A stretch of 64,000 nt of DNA from Planctomycetaceae bacterium (GTDB lineage: Bacteria > Planctomycetota > Planctomycetia > Planctomycetales > Planctomycetaceae): positions 62,001-126,000 of the forward strand of contig WFTL01000132.1 of the NCBI GenBank assembly GCA_015485495.1, read 5' to 3'. The position numbers and the translations under genes were made by a program. Positions 9,400-19,161 of this stretch are shown one piece after another; positions within the stretch are counted from its first letter, which is position 1; each line of letters starts with the position of its first letter. Below the pieces are notes generated by a model, which had not been told where the DNA came from, made no database searches, and worked only from the letters and a program-made list of their open reading frames with translations.

Positions 9400-10389
9400 T
9401 CAGACGGATACCACGCGATCCGGGCGGCGCGCCAGTCCGCAGGCCTGCCGGGCCCGTTCCACAACCTCCGCGGCCTTCTCCCTGGCCCTGGCCGCTCCGG
9501 CCTGCAGCACATCCTCCACATCATCCGGACGGCGTTCCAGTTCGGCACGCCGTTCGAATGCTTCGCCGAAGTAGTTCATCGCGGCATCGTACAGCATCCC
9601 CTTGGCTTCGCCGTAGCCCATGCCGCCGGCCCGGTAACGAGCCGCCAGGGCATCCTGCTGTTCCGGGTCGGCAAACAGGCGAAACAGATCGAACACCGCA
9701 CACTGATCCGGATCTTTCGGGGCTTCGACCGGTGTGGAGTCCGTGCGGATCCGGTTGATCAGTTTCTTCAGACGGCGGGGGGAATCGAAAATCGGAATCG
9801 TGTTGTTGTAACTCTTGGACATCTTCTCGCCGTCCGTTCCCGGAACGCGCGCCGACGTGTCCAGAACGTGCGGCTGCGGGAGGACGAACGTGTCACCGTA
9901 AATGGAATTGAAGCGCTGCGCGATGTCACGGGTAACTTCCAGGTGCTGGATCTGATCGGCTCCCACCGGCACCACATCGCTGTCGTAAATGAGAATGTCG
10001 GCGGCCATGAGAACCGGATACGTGAACAGCCCGGCATCCGCGGCGATTCCGCGTTCCTTCTTGTCCTTGTACGACACGCATTTTTCCAGCAGGTGCATCT
10101 GAGTGATCGTCAGAAGAATCCAGGTGAGTTCCGTCACCTGCGGGACATCCGACTGTCGAAACAAAGTCGCCCGATCCGGGTCCAGTCCCAGTGCCAGCAG
10201 GTCCAGAGCCGCATCCGCCGAATTGCGAGCCAGCAGGTCCGGATCGCGAATGGTCGTCAGAGCATGCAGGTCGGCGATGAAATAGAACGACTGTTCATGC
10301 CCCTGCAGTTCGATGTACTGGCGAATCGCGCCGAAATAGTTTCCCCAGTGAAATCGCCCGGTGGGCTGAATTCCGGAAAGAACGTTCAT
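9400..10389 (-). CDS. trpS: tryptophanyl-tRNA synthetase
   Basis: A 329-residue class I aminoacyl-tRNA synthetase that charges tRNA-Trp in the cytoplasm. The HIGH-type motif is HWGN (residues 14-17, after SGIQPTGRF) and the KMSKS loop is complete (189-193, [12 protein letters not shown]). Other family blocks are [36 protein letters not shown] and [23 protein letters not shown]. Length agrees with bacterial TrpS. I chose ATG 10389, which puts [11 protein letters not shown] at the N-terminus as in homologues; the upstream extension in the ORF track has no family support. No T-box leader is visible upstream. Confidence 0.96.
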   Translation of the reverse strand: MNVLSGIQPTGRFHWGNYFGAIRQYIELQGHEQSFYFIADLHALTTIRDPDLLARNSADAALDLLALGLDPDRATLFRQSDVPQVTELTWILLTITQMHLLEKCVSYKDKKERGIAADAGLFTYPVLMAADILIYDSDVVPVGADQIQHLEVTRDIAQRFNSIYGDTFVLPQPHVLDTSARVPGTDGEKMSKSYNNTIPIFDSPRRLKKLINRIRTDSTPVEAPKDPDQCAVFDLFRLFADPEQQDALAARYRAGGMGYGEAKGMLYDAAMNYFGEAFERRAELERRPDDVEDVLQAGAARAREKAAEVVERARQACGLARRPDRVVSV

Positions 10390-10558
10390 GGCCGGTCGGG
10401 GCACCCCGTCTGCAGATCCTGTCGAAACCACAGGGACGCCGACACGCGCCCCCGCACCCAGCGGACCATAGCAGGCCCGTCCGGTTCTGTCAGACGAGAT
10501 TCCCGGACCCGACAGAAAACCGCGAGCAGTCCGTCAGGACCGCCCGTGACAATCTGAC

Positions 10559-10852
10559 CTAGTGATGCCCGTACGAATTCCAGTGGCCGGTGCGGTGCAG
10601 ATCGTAGTATCCAGGGGTGTACTGGCCGTGATGCCCATTGATCGTGATTCGGGCAGGGTGGTAATTGACGTGAGGCGTACCGTGTATCGTGCGATGCACG
10701 ATCGACCGGTGGACGTAATGCCCCTGTGCACCCAAGTAGCTGCCGTGACCACCATCGTGACCACGATATCCGCGGTACCAGCCGGCCTGAGTCGTCACAC
10801 TGAAGCAGGTCATGGCCGCCAGAACCAGACCGATCGTCATGAAGCGTTTCAT
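10559..10852 (-). CDS. small secreted histidine- and glycine-rich protein
   Basis: A 97-residue protein. It has a clear signal peptide (MKRFMTIGLVLAAMTCFSVTTQA, cleavage expected before GWYRG). The roughly 74-residue mature part has about 14 His residues plus many Gly and Tyr (HDGGHGSY, NGHHGQYTPGYYDLHRTGHW, terminal YGHH). The start ATG at 10852 is preceded by GGAGG at 8 bases, one of the best ribosome sites in the window, so the gene is very likely real. Composition suggests metal binding or surface adhesion, but no family is recognised. It lies upstream of trpS on the same strand, 169 bases away. Confidence 0.75.
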   Translation of the reverse strand: MKRFMTIGLVLAAMTCFSVTTQAGWYRGYRGHDGGHGSYLGAQGHYVHRSIVHRTIHGTPHVNYHPARITINGHHGQYTPGYYDLHRTGHWNSYGHH

Positions 10853-11376
10853 CTGAGTGTCCTCCGTCGTGGAAAAGTTCAAAGTGGGTCAGAAACGCTT
10901 TCCGGAGAATGCAGCCGCTGTACCGGTTTCTGACGAGTTTTCTCAGAATTGCACTAAGCATTTATATTCCCATAACTTACGGCAACAGCCTGTCTCAGGA
11001 TGTTTTCTTCGCACCAGCGGTTTTGTCATCGTGTTGATTCGTGTGGTGTCATGGTGATGGCGCCCGTTGGCCGTCGCGTCCCTGTGGGCACGACCTTTGC
11101 AGAAACTCCATCAGCCGGGAGGCGGCAGCCAGAATAATCGACGGCCGAATCGCTCTCCGTCCTCCGACACGACATTCCCGGACCAATTCGGATGGGAATT
11201 CCTCGATCGGTCGACTCCACGGCTGGAAAGTCGCGGCACGGCCCGTCACAGTGCCCGTCCCGTGTCACCGTGGCCGACGGGTTCCTTCCTGGCCGACACC
11301 GTGTCCATTCCTTCTTCGGTCTCTGGTTTTCTGAAGACCGTCCGCCGTCCGGCCTTTTTCTTCCGGCATCGCAGAC
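10853..11376. other. divergent intergenic region with a possible minus-strand promoter
   Basis: A 524-base gap between the His-rich peptide gene (minus strand) and the FAD oxidoreductase gene (plus strand). The part near 10940-10985 is unusually AT-rich for this genome and probably holds the peptide promoter. The rest shows only antisense-style open frames with no recognisable protein. Confidence 0.5.
10961..10966 (-). promoter_or_regulatory. candidate -10 element for the His-rich peptide gene
   Basis: On the minus strand this reads TATAAA inside a local AT-rich stretch about 100 bases before the peptide start. A weak TTGCCG-like -35 lies upstream at short spacing. The evidence is only pattern based. 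Confidence 0.3.
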
Positions 11377-12804
11377 ATGGCGAAGGATTTTCTGAAAGAC
11401 GCCCGCGACGAGTACGATGTCATCGTCATCGGCAGCGGACTGGCCGGACTGACGGCCGCCAATCTTCTGGCGCGTCAGGGCTATTCCGTTCTTCTGCTGG
11501 AACATCACTACCAGCTTGGGGGCATGGCCACCTGGTTCCGGCGACGCGGCGGGCACATCTTCGACATTTCGCTGCACGGGTTCCCGCACGGGATGATCAA
11601 GAGCTGCCGCCGGTACTGGTCCCGGGAAATTGCGGATTCCATCGTGCCGCTCAAAGGGATCCGCTTCGAAAACCCGCAGTTCTCCGTCCGCACCACATTC
11701 GACCGGAAGGATTTCACCCGCATTCTGACGGAACAGTTCGGAATCGCCCCGGCGACCGTGGAAGAATTCTTCGACACAGCACGGGGAATGAACTTCTACG
11801 ACGATCAGACCACGACGACACGGCAGCTTTTCGATCGGTTTTTCCCCGGCCGCGACGACGTCGTCCGGCTGCTCATGGAACCGATCACCTACGCCAATGG
11901 ATCGACGCTGGACGATCCGGCCATCACCTACGGCATCGTGTTCAGCAATTTCATGAGCAAAGGGGTCTACACGTTCGAAGGCGGCACGGACGCTCTGGTC
12001 GGAAAAATGAAGAAGGAGCTGCTGGCCAGTGGAGTCGACCTGCGGATCCGCACTCTGGTGGAACGGATTGAAGTGGATTCCGACCGACAGGTGCGCGGTG
12101 TTGTGGTCAACGGCCGCCGCATCGGCTGCCGGGCCGTGGTCAGCAATGCCAATCTGAAATCCACGATCCTCAGCCTGGTCGGCCCGGAACATTTCGATCG
12201 GGATTTCGTGGAAGACACCCGCGCTGTCCGTCTCAACAGCAGCAGCTGCCAGGTGTACATCGCTCTGAAACCCGGTCTGGGATTTTCAGAAGATGTCGGG
12301 GACCTGCTGTTTCACTCAGAACATTCCGGTTTCGATATCGATGCCATGCTGAGCATGGATGTGAGCAGTCGGACGTTCAGCTTTTACTACCCCCGCACGC
12401 GGCCGGGCAGCGACCGCTGGCTCATCGTCTCTTCCACCAATGCCCGCTACCGCGACTGGGCCGATCTGCCGGAATCCGAATACCGCCAGGCCAAGCATCA
12501 TCTCGAACAGACGACTCTGGACTGCCTGGAACAGTACGTTCCCGATATTCGAGAGAAACTGGATCACATCGAAGCTTCCACGCCCCGGACATTCGAACGC
12601 TATACGCGGCACATCGCGGGTGCGTCGTTCGGCACCAAATTCGAAGGCCTGAAAGTCAGCCAGACTCTTCCGAAACAGATCGGCGGACTGTTTCATGCCG
12701 GATCGGTCGGCATCATCATGTCCGGCTGGCTGGGTGCGGTGAACTACGGAGTGATTGTCAGCAACGAAGTCGACAAGCTTCTGTCTTCCCCGTCTCCCGT
12801 CTGA
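11377..12804 (+). CDS. FAD-dependent carotenoid desaturase/retinol saturase-like oxidoreductase
   Basis: A 475-residue flavoprotein of the phytoene desaturase (CrtI/CrtN)/retinol saturase superfamily. The N-terminal FAD-binding Rossmann motif is [18 protein letters not shown] (about 16-33), followed by [16 protein letters not shown], which carries the FAD-ribose acidic residue and the typical GG. The C-terminal FAD contact is [21 protein letters not shown]. Such enzymes desaturate or saturate polyisoprenoid chains at the membrane. No other carotenoid genes are adjacent, so the substrate is unknown. The following hydrolase gene converges with an 11-base gap. Confidence 0.82.
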   Translation: MAKDFLKDARDEYDVIVIGSGLAGLTAANLLARQGYSVLLLEHHYQLGGMATWFRRRGGHIFDISLHGFPHGMIKSCRRYWSREIADSIVPLKGIRFENPQFSVRTTFDRKDFTRILTEQFGIAPATVEEFFDTARGMNFYDDQTTTTRQLFDRFFPGRDDVVRLLMEPITYANGSTLDDPAITYGIVFSNFMSKGVYTFEGGTDALVGKMKKELLASGVDLRIRTLVERIEVDSDRQVRGVVVNGRRIGCRAVVSNANLKSTILSLVGPEHFDRDFVEDTRAVRLNSSSCQVYIALKPGLGFSEDVGDLLFHSEHSGFDIDAMLSMDVSSRTFSFYYPRTRPGSDRWLIVSSTNARYRDWADLPESEYRQAKHHLEQTTLDCLEQYVPDIREKLDHIEASTPRTFERYTRHIAGASFGTKFEGLKVSQTLPKQIGGLFHAGSVGIIMSGWLGAVNYGVIVSNEVDKLLSSPSPV

Positions 12805-12815
12805 TCCGGCCGGCT

Positions 12816-13667
12816 TCATTCCGCCGGTATTACGGTGAATTCCGTGCGGTCGTCACGTTCCAGACGCGCGATCGCGACGCGCGGATCGTGGGGAAACACG
12901 GCGATGTGACGGCTGTCCGCAATGGCACCCAGAATGCGGGGCTTCGTGACGCGCGTGGTGAGCGGATACTGGTCGTAGGACATCGTCCAGAATGTCCGCA
13001 CATGAGCGGCCATGGGACTGACGTCTCCCACGTACACCACCGTCCGGTCTTCTGAAACCAGACGAACCAGCTGATGACCGCGTGTGTGCCCGTCCGTTCG
13101 TTCCACGGAAATCCCCGAAAACAGTTCCTGATCCCCGTCGACCAGGTTCAGCAGTCCGGCCTCCTGAACCGGAACGAAATCGTCCGGCGTGTAGGCACCT
13201 GCCAGTTCGGGACGGCCGGACAGAGCATCTTCCCATTCGATTTTCTGGACGAAGTGACGGGCGGAAGGAAAAACGGGAACGAGCTGCCCGTCGTCCCGGC
13301 GCGTCGTCAGGCCGCCCGCATGGTCGAAATGCAGATGCGTCAGGATCACCCAGTCGATATCGTCGGGGGCCACTCCGACCGCCTGGAGGCTGCGCCGCAG
13401 CGGTGCTCCGTCTTCCAGACAGCCGCGGCGTCGGACCTTTTCCGGCAGTTTGTCTCCGTATCCGGTATCGATCAGCCCCAGAGATTCGGGCGTGCGCACC
13501 AGCAGACAGTTGGTTTCCATGAGAATACGGTTGGCATCGTCGGCCGGACAGACCCGGGACCACATGGCCTTCGGGATCACCCCGAACATCGTGCCGCCAT
13601 CGCTGCGCAGCGTTCCGCCACTGACAACGGTCAGTTCGAATTGTCCTGCTGAGATCCGTTTCACCAT
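12816..13667 (-). CDS. MBL-fold metallohydrolase
   Basis: A 283-residue metallo-beta-lactamase-fold hydrolase. The di-metal signature is LTHLHFDHAGG (His111, His113, Asp115, His116). Further ligands are probably in TDGHTRGHQ, VYVGDVSP and FPHDP. Sequence around IDTGYGDKLPEKV resembles the lactonase/glyoxalase-II-like branch, which hydrolyses esters, lactones or thioesters. I chose ATG 13667, preceded by AGGAGG although at short spacing; GTG 13697 is an alternative with no ribosome site. The thiolase gene lies about 45 bases upstream on the same strand, so the pair may form an operon, and a thioester or acyl substrate is possible. Confidence 0.85.
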   Translation of the reverse strand: MVKRISAGQFELTVVSGGTLRSDGGTMFGVIPKAMWSRVCPADDANRILMETNCLLVRTPESLGLIDTGYGDKLPEKVRRRGCLEDGAPLRRSLQAVGVAPDDIDWVILTHLHFDHAGGLTTRRDDGQLVPVFPSARHFVQKIEWEDALSGRPELAGAYTPDDFVPVQEAGLLNLVDGDQELFSGISVERTDGHTRGHQLVRLVSEDRTVVYVGDVSPMAAHVRTFWTMSYDQYPLTTRVTKPRILGAIADSRHIAVFPHDPRVAIARLERDDRTEFTVIPAE

Positions 13668-13712
13668 GCCCTCCTGCCGGCTGGTCTGCTCATCCACGGC
13701 GGCGACGGCCGC

Positions 13713-14882
13713 TTACAGCCGTTCCACCAGCATGGCCACCGCATTGCCTCCGCCCAGGCACAAAGAGGCCACGCCCGTCTGCTGATCACGGGCTTCCAGA
13801 GCATGCAGCAGGGTGACCAGCACCCGCGCCCCGCTGGCTCCGATCGGATGCCCCAGAGCAATCGCTCCGCCATGAACGTTGACCCGTTCGGTCGTCAGAT
13901 CCAGTCCCTTCAGGCAGGCCAGCATCTGCGATGCGAACGCTTCGTTGATTTCGAACAGATCGATGTCGCTCAGAGCGCGGCCGCTTTTTTCCAGCAGCTT
14001 TCTCACGGCCGCCACCGGGGCGATGAACAGATCGTCCGGCTTTTCTCCGGCCGTAACAGAACACACGATGCGGGCCAGAGGAGTGCGCCCGGTTCGCTCC
14101 ACGGCCGATTCCGATGCCATCACCACGGCCGCAGCCCCGTCGCTGATTGCGGATGCATTTCCGGCAGTGACCGTTCCGTTCTCCCGAAACACGGTTTTCA
14201 GTCCGGCCAGCGATTCCAGAGACGTATCCGGACGCGGACCTTCATCCTCCGCCACCGAACGGGCCTGACCGTCATGTTCCACATCGATCGGAACGATTTC
14301 CTTTTCGAACAGCCCGGCCGCGGCTGCTGCGCAAGCCCGCTGATGACTCTGCAATGCATACTCATCCTGAGCGGCCCTGGTGCTGTCGGATTCCTCCGCC
14401 ACTTTCTCAGCGATCTGCCCCATTCCCAGTCCCGTCATGCTGCAGGTCAGACCGTCGTGCAGCATCGTGTCGATCTGCCGGGAATCGTCGTCGGCGGCCT
14501 GCCGCGGACGGAACATTCCCGAATTCGTCATGCTCTCCATCCCGCCGGCAACGATCACATCGGCATCGCCGCAGCGAATCGCCTGCGCCCCCAGCATGGC
14601 CGCTTTGAGCCCGGATCCGCAGACTTTGTTCACAGTGACCGCTGCCACCGTCGGCGGCAGGCCGCCTTTCAGAGCCGCCTGGCGGGCGGGCGCCTGGCCG
14701 ACGCCCGCACTGAGCACATTGCCGAAGATCACTTCGTCCACGGCATCCGGAGCGACCCCCGATCGTTCCACCGCGGCTGCAACCGCCAGAGCCCCCAGTT
14801 CCGTCACGGGAACGTCAGCCAGAACGCCCCGAAAACGTCCAATCGGAGTGCGGCAGGCCGACAGAATGTACGCGTCAGACAC
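13713..14882 (-). CDS. acetyl-CoA C-acyltransferase (thiolase)
   Basis: A 389-residue thiolase, joining or cleaving acyl-CoA units (acetoacetyl-CoA formation or the last step of beta-oxidation). The acylated cysteine is Cys88 in NKVCGSG. The other catalytic residues are His345 in ALGHPIGASGAR and Cys375 in LCLGGGNAV. Blocks GGMESMTNSG and NEAFASQ are also canonical. The start is GTG 14882, giving VSDAYILSACRTPIG as in homologues, with AAAGGGA eight bases upstream; the ORF-track start at 14900 adds six residues. It sits just upstream of the MBL hydrolase gene on the same strand. Sequence alone does not fix the chain-length preference. Confidence 0.93.
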   Translation of the reverse strand: MSDAYILSACRTPIGRFRGVLADVPVTELGALAVAAAVERSGVAPDAVDEVIFGNVLSAGVGQAPARQAALKGGLPPTVAAVTVNKVCGSGLKAAMLGAQAIRCGDADVIVAGGMESMTNSGMFRPRQAADDDSRQIDTMLHDGLTCSMTGLGMGQIAEKVAEESDSTRAAQDEYALQSHQRACAAAAAGLFEKEIVPIDVEHDGQARSVAEDEGPRPDTSLESLAGLKTVFRENGTVTAGNASAISDGAAAVVMASESAVERTGRTPLARIVCSVTAGEKPDDLFIAPVAAVRKLLEKSGRALSDIDLFEINEAFASQMLACLKGLDLTTERVNVHGGAIALGHPIGASGARVLVTLLHALEARDQQTGVASLCLGGGNAVAMLVERL

Positions 14883-15026
14883 AGCACCGGTCCCTTTCAC
14901 ATGTCAGGCACAGGACATCCCAGGTGACCGCATCATACCGACTGGCCGGTCGAACGCACCTGACGGACGGTCCGAAGAAGCCAGGAACTTCCGGCTTTGA
15001 AACGGCCACCGGGGGCCGACCGCACG

Positions 15027-16082
15027 TCAGGCGTCTGAGGCCGCCCTGGCCGGTTCCGGCGGGGCGGCTCCATCCATTTCACGAAGCGGCACGCCGTCTT
15101 CCTTCTGTCTCAGAAGCACATACAGGATCGCGAACCCGGCCATCTGCACAGAAAGCTGCACCGTGGCGGGCACTTCCTGCAGAACAGCATCCCACATGGC
15201 ATGCACCCGAAACATGGTTCGGACGGAAAGCGATTCGGGAATCAGCGCTTCACCGGCTGCCAGAACCGTGTGAGACAGCAGAAACATGAACTGCCCCATC
15301 GCCAGAACGGCTGTCAGACCGAGCAGCGTCCAAAGCGGGTGAGACAGCACATAACTGATGCTTCGACTCAGCGCTTCGGCTCCGCTGCAGTCATCCGTCC
15401 CGCACGCCGCGACGGCCAGTCCCCATGCCACAGCGGTCACCAGAAACAAAACCCACAGTCCCAGCCCCGCTGCCACGATAATCGGCCAGCTCAGCTCGAC
15501 AAGCAGACGTCCCGGCATGCCGACCCCAGCCAGCCAGGCTGCTGCGGCCAGGAAACTTTTGGGAATCAGAATGACAACAGCCGCCAGACCGGCTGCCAGC
15601 AGGACGGATCCGGCCTGTCGCGCCGCATATGCGGCGGTCGCCGCAGGGCTCTGCCGCGTATTCTGACAGAACAGTCCGGCGGCCGAACGCGTCATGGCCA
15701 CGCCCGTGATCCCGGTCACGGCTGTCGTCCATACCAGCAGCAGCCCCACGGCCGAAGCGGACAGCAGCGGAAAAAACAGAAACGGCTGCCGGGAAAGAAA
15801 CGTGTCGGCTGCGGTCCCGAAAACCGTTCGCAGCGGTGGAGCCATCCAGTCAGCCGACCGCTGCAGCAGTTGCCAGAGCACATGCCCCGGAATGGCCGCC
15901 TGGCCGGAAGCTTCGGGAGCATCCGGCAGGAACAGTTCTCCCAGTCGGTTCAGGGCGATGCAGACGGCTGCCGGCAGCAGCACGGTCAGGCTGCAGCCGA
16001 TCGGCACGGCCTTCAGAAGACGCAGCAACGGAAAAAGACGCGTCCATTCCACCTGACCGATTCGAACGGGATCCTGATTCAT
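15027..16082 (-). CDS. multi-pass membrane protein of unknown function
   Basis: A 351-residue protein with about six hydrophobic segments: near residues 25-50, 100-125, 155-180, 190-225, 250-280 and 310-330. Between the first two lies an extracytoplasmic loop of about 50 residues. Segments such as VGLLLVWTTAVTGITGVAM, and a SRSISYVLSHPLW loop before a long helix, recall integral-membrane domains found near ABC or Yip1-like proteins, but no family is secure. It opens with a short cytoplasmic N-terminus. It lies 75 bases from the sugar phosphate isomerase gene on the same strand. Confidence 0.7.
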   Translation of the reverse strand: MNQDPVRIGQVEWTRLFPLLRLLKAVPIGCSLTVLLPAAVCIALNRLGELFLPDAPEASGQAAIPGHVLWQLLQRSADWMAPPLRTVFGTAADTFLSRQPFLFFPLLSASAVGLLLVWTTAVTGITGVAMTRSAAGLFCQNTRQSPAATAAYAARQAGSVLLAAGLAAVVILIPKSFLAAAAWLAGVGMPGRLLVELSWPIIVAAGLGLWVLFLVTAVAWGLAVAACGTDDCSGAEALSRSISYVLSHPLWTLLGLTAVLAMGQFMFLLSHTVLAAGEALIPESLSVRTMFRVHAMWDAVLQEVPATVQLSVQMAGFAILYVLLRQKEDGVPLREMDGAAPPEPARAASDA

Positions 16083-16157
16083 CGTCTGCCTGCCTGCGAC
16101 CGGCCTGTCCAGAGCCTCCGCCTGACGCGAACGCTGAAACGACGATGGACCGGGCTG

Positions 16158-17153
16158 CTATTCGCCAAAGGCTGCATCGAATCGGTGGCCGGACGGTTCG
16201 AAATCGACGTTTTTGCAGAACTGAGCGGCCTCCGCCGCACCGTGTTCCCGGTCCATGCCGATGTCTTCCCATTCCACGGACAGAGGACCGTCGTATCCGA
16301 TCACGTTGAGTTCACGGATGATCTCTTCAAACCGCACCCCCCCGCGTCCCACGCTGCGGAAGTCCCAGCCCCGCCGGTTGTCTCCCCAGGGCAGATGGCT
16401 GCTGAGAATCCCGGTGCGGCCATTGAGCGTGACGGAAGCGTCCTTCATGTGGACGTGATAGATCCGGTCCGGAAACGCCCGCAGAAACTCCACGGGATCC
16501 ACTCCCTGCCAGATCAGATGACTCGGGTCGAAATTGAATCCAAATTCCTCCCGGTGCCCCAGTACCTGCAGAGCGCGTTCGGCGGAATAGATGTCAAAGG
16601 CAATTTCGGTCGGATGAACTTCCAGAGCGAACTTGATGCCGCATTCCTGAAACACGTCCAGGATCGGGTTCCATCGTTCAGCCAGCAGTTCGAACCCGGC
16701 ATCGATCATTTCCGGCGGGGTGGGCGGAAAGTCATAGATCAGATGCCAGATGCTCGAACCGGTGAATCCGTTGACCACACTGACACCCAGTTTCTGAGCA
16801 GCCCGGGCCGTGTTCTTCATTTCTTCGATGGCTCGTTTCGTCACCCCGTCCGGATCACCATCGCCCCAGACATAATCCGGCAGGATCGACTGGTGCCGCT
16901 GGTCGATGTTGTCCAGAACCGCCTGCCCCACCAGGTGGTTGGAGATGGCGAACAGCTTCAGTTCGTGCCGGTCCAGCAGATCGCGTTTTTTCTGGCAGTA
17001 GCTGTCGTCGGACAGCGCTTTGTCGATTTCGAAGTGGTCGCCCCAGCAGGCCAGTTCCACTCCGTCGTATCCGAATTCCTTCGCCTTCTTACACAGAGTT
17101 TCCAGAGGCAGATCGGCCCACTGGCCGGTGAACAGAGTGACAGTACGAGCCAT
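16158..17153 (-). CDS. sugar phosphate isomerase/epimerase (xylose isomerase-like TIM barrel)
   Basis: A 331-residue AP-endonuclease-2/xylose-isomerase-like TIM barrel. Probable metal ligands occur at the strand ends: Glu in FALEVHPTE, Asp in FNFDPSHL, His in YHVHMKD, and Glu in LSVEWED. Family members isomerise or epimerise keto sugars or inositol intermediates using Mn or Zn. I took ATG 17153 ([12 protein letters not shown]) as start, preceded by GGAG; the ORF-track extension of 24 residues is not family-like. There are many paralogues of this family in planctomycetes and their substrates usually cannot be told from sequence. Confidence 0.85.
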   Translation of the reverse strand: MARTVTLFTGQWADLPLETLCKKAKEFGYDGVELACWGDHFEIDKALSDDSYCQKKRDLLDRHELKLFAISNHLVGQAVLDNIDQRHQSILPDYVWGDGDPDGVTKRAIEEMKNTARAAQKLGVSVVNGFTGSSIWHLIYDFPPTPPEMIDAGFELLAERWNPILDVFQECGIKFALEVHPTEIAFDIYSAERALQVLGHREEFGFNFDPSHLIWQGVDPVEFLRAFPDRIYHVHMKDASVTLNGRTGILSSHLPWGDNRRGWDFRSVGRGGVRFEEIIRELNVIGYDGPLSVEWEDIGMDREHGAAEAAQFCKNVDFEPSGHRFDAAFGE

Positions 17154-17975
17154 GGAACGGCTTCTCCGGAAAAGAATGCACGGAAAATCTCTCGCAGCGA
17201 ATCCGGCCGCAGATCCGACCGCCACGGTCCGGAAGGCATGACGGTAAGAATCAAAATCCGGAAAGTCAACGCCCCGCTCAGACCTGCCGGCCTGTCTGCG
17301 GAAATCCGGCTGTGCAGCGGGTGAATGTCAGGCATCCGGATGACACCGGGGAAACGAATGAAACAGCGAAAGACCGGTCTCTCGAAACAGGCGCTGTCCG
17401 GAGACCGCTGTTGTGCGCATGGTTCTGAGGTGCCGGGCGGCATCGGGCCCACAGGCGTCTGTGATGTCCAGTACCGGCGAACCCGCCTGTCTTCAGCACT
17501 CATAGAGTCCACACACTGGAACGACAATTCCCGAAAGCGGATCGTCCAGGAAGCAGGTGCCTTTACGGCCGGCAGGCTGCTGACCGGATCAGACTCGGAC
17601 AGCACGAATCTCAGAAATTCCGCATGTGGAACAGACGCCGTTCTTCGGACACAGAAAACCAGAGCTGTTTCCCACCGGTGCGGTTCGGCGGTCCGGCTGA
17701 TGCGTCATCGCGCCGAAAACGTCTGTCCTGCCTGGTGCCATGGGCATCACGGCAGGGCAGAGGAGCGGGACATGTTTCGTATTCGAACAGGCTCTGATCT
17801 GCTGCGATCATTTCGTTCGTGCCTGCGACACGGTCGCAGCAGACGTGCGAGACGCAATATCAATCCGACGGTTTTCGCACCAGACCGGAACCCTCAGCGG
17901 TACCCGGTGAATACCAGACAATATGATGCACATTCCGAATCTGTTTCACAGTGCCTGTTTTTCCGAGGGAATCCC
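17154..17975. other. intergenic region between isomerase and bacterioferritin genes
   Basis: An 822-base gap. The bacterioferritin frame extends open back to 17325, but this part has no family resemblance and the codon pattern does not look coding. A small minus-strand frame at 17611-17811 also looks random. A TATGAT hexamer at 17922-17927, 49 bases before the bacterioferritin start, could be its -10 element, but I see no matching -35. No RNA or repeat is recognised. Confidence 0.45.
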
Positions 17976-18461
17976 ATGAAGGGCAACGACAAGATCATCG
18001 AAGCACTCAACGCCGGACTGACGATCGAACTGACGGCCATCAACCAGTACTTCGTCCAGTCGAAGATGTGCAAAGACTGGGGGTTTCACAGACTGGCAGC
18101 TCATCACTACACCGAATCCATCGAAGAAATGAAACATGCAGAGTACCTGATCGACCGGATTCTGTTTCTCGAAGGAGTACCGGAAATCGCCCGTTACGAT
18201 GTGATCCGGGTGGGCTCCACCGTGAAAGAACAGCTTGAAAACGATCTCGCCCTAGAACTCAACGCGGTGAAGACCTACAACGAAGGCGTCCGCCTGGCCA
18301 TGGAAGTCGGTGATGCAGGAAGCAAGGAAATCATGGAACGCATCATCGTCGAATCCGAAGACAGTGTGGACTGGCTGGAAACCCAGCTGCACCAGATCGA
18401 AACAATCGGACTGGAACTGTACCTGGCCGGCCAGACGGGTGAAGAACCGGCAGGAGAATGA
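17976..18461 (+). CDS. bfr: bacterioferritin, haem type, with altered ferroxidase ligands
   Basis: A 161-residue iron-storage four-helix-bundle subunit; 24 subunits form a shell that holds ferric mineral. Conserved residues, numbered as in E. coli Bfr, include Glu18, Tyr25, Glu51, Met52 (haem ligand), His54 and Glu94. However, the helix-4 ligands Glu127 and His130 are both Ser: the segment reads VESEDSVDWLE where homologues have DEE-HIDWLE. That suggests a haem-binding subunit with a defective ferroxidase site. The start ATG 17976 has GAGGGA upstream; the long ORF-track extension is rejected. It probably needs a partner subunit elsewhere in the genome. Confidence 0.92.
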   Translation: MKGNDKIIEALNAGLTIELTAINQYFVQSKMCKDWGFHRLAAHHYTESIEEMKHAEYLIDRILFLEGVPEIARYDVIRVGSTVKEQLENDLALELNAVKTYNEGVRLAMEVGDAGSKEIMERIIVESEDSVDWLETQLHQIETIGLELYLAGQTGEEPAGE

Positions 18462-18663
18462 CAACACTCCCCCGGGACATTCCGGCCGGTCCGGATCTGC
18501 TCTGCCGTTGAAGACTGTCAGGAGCCGAAGAGGCTTCTTGTGACGGTGATGACTGTTCGTTATTTTGCTGCCGAATGCATTGTCGAACAGCCTGATGCCG
18601 GCCAGGGACCTGGATATCAGGCCTGAAGATGGGCCGTGAGGGAACGGCACAGAGCAGTCAGAA

Positions 18664-18737
18664 GCCCCGATAGCTCAACTGGATAGAGCACCGCTCTTCT
18701 AAAGCGGATGTTGCAGGTTCGAGTCCTGCTCGGGGTA
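18664..18737 (+). tRNA. tRNA-Arg, anticodon UCU
   Basis: A 74-base cloverleaf. The acceptor arms GCCCCGA and TCGGGGT pair with one terminal G-U. The D arm is GCTC...GAGC, and the anticodon stem CCGCT/AGCGG holds loop CTTCTAA, giving anticodon TCT for AGA codons. The T arm is GCAGG-TTCGAGT-CCTGC, followed by discriminator A. The CCA end is not encoded. It lies alone between bfr and the small membrane-protein gene. Confidence 0.96.
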
Positions 18738-18896
18738 CTTGCCTGTCGACAGTCCGTCGAACGAATGAAGCAGCCGCCGTGTGATCACAATCACACAGGG
18801 GTGGCTCCCGTAGCCGGCAGGCTGCGTGCATCAACGGATGCCGTGTGCTCCGACGGGGCTGCAGTCATCCCTGCCGGGGCCGGCGGCCCGGGCGCT

Positions 18897-19118
18897 TCAG
18901 GAATCGTCGTCCTTTTCCAGCAGATAGTTCATCACACGGGTCGGGTGCACGCTGCCGGTCAGCAGACGCAGCGTCACCAGGCCAAACACGGTGAAACCGA
19001 TGAATCCGAGAACGACGACCAGATAGCCGCCATCACCCGAACCGGCTCCCAGGCCGGCTCCGATCAGAGAGCCGGCACAGGCGACGGAAGATGCCAGAAC
19101 ATGTTCGGAACGGTCCAC
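18897..19118 (-). CDS. small two-helix membrane protein
   Basis: A 73-residue protein with two hydrophobic stretches (about 9-25, glycine-rich, and 32-54) separated by a short GSGDGG turn, and an acidic tail (LLEKDDDS). The GTG start at 19118 follows GGGGAG at about 8 bases. It lies directly downstream of ilvC with a 43-base gap, so it is probably co-transcribed. No family is recognised. Confidence 0.6.
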   Translation of the reverse strand: MDRSEHVLASSVACAGSLIGAGLGAGSGDGGYLVVVLGFIGFTVFGLVTLRLLTGSVHPTRVMNYLLEKDDDS

Positions 19119-19161
19119 GGGCAGACTCCCCTGCTGATGCGGTGTCAGAAGGACGGCGCCG

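Noticed and set aside
15201-17324. 707-residue plus-strand frame opposite the membrane protein and isomerase genes
   Set aside because: Low-complexity Gln/Arg/His composition and no family similarity; the opposite strand has clear proteins.
17325-17975. Long N-terminal extension of the bacterioferritin frame
   Set aside because: Bacterioferritins start at the conserved MKGNDKIIEALN, which here has its own ribosome site.
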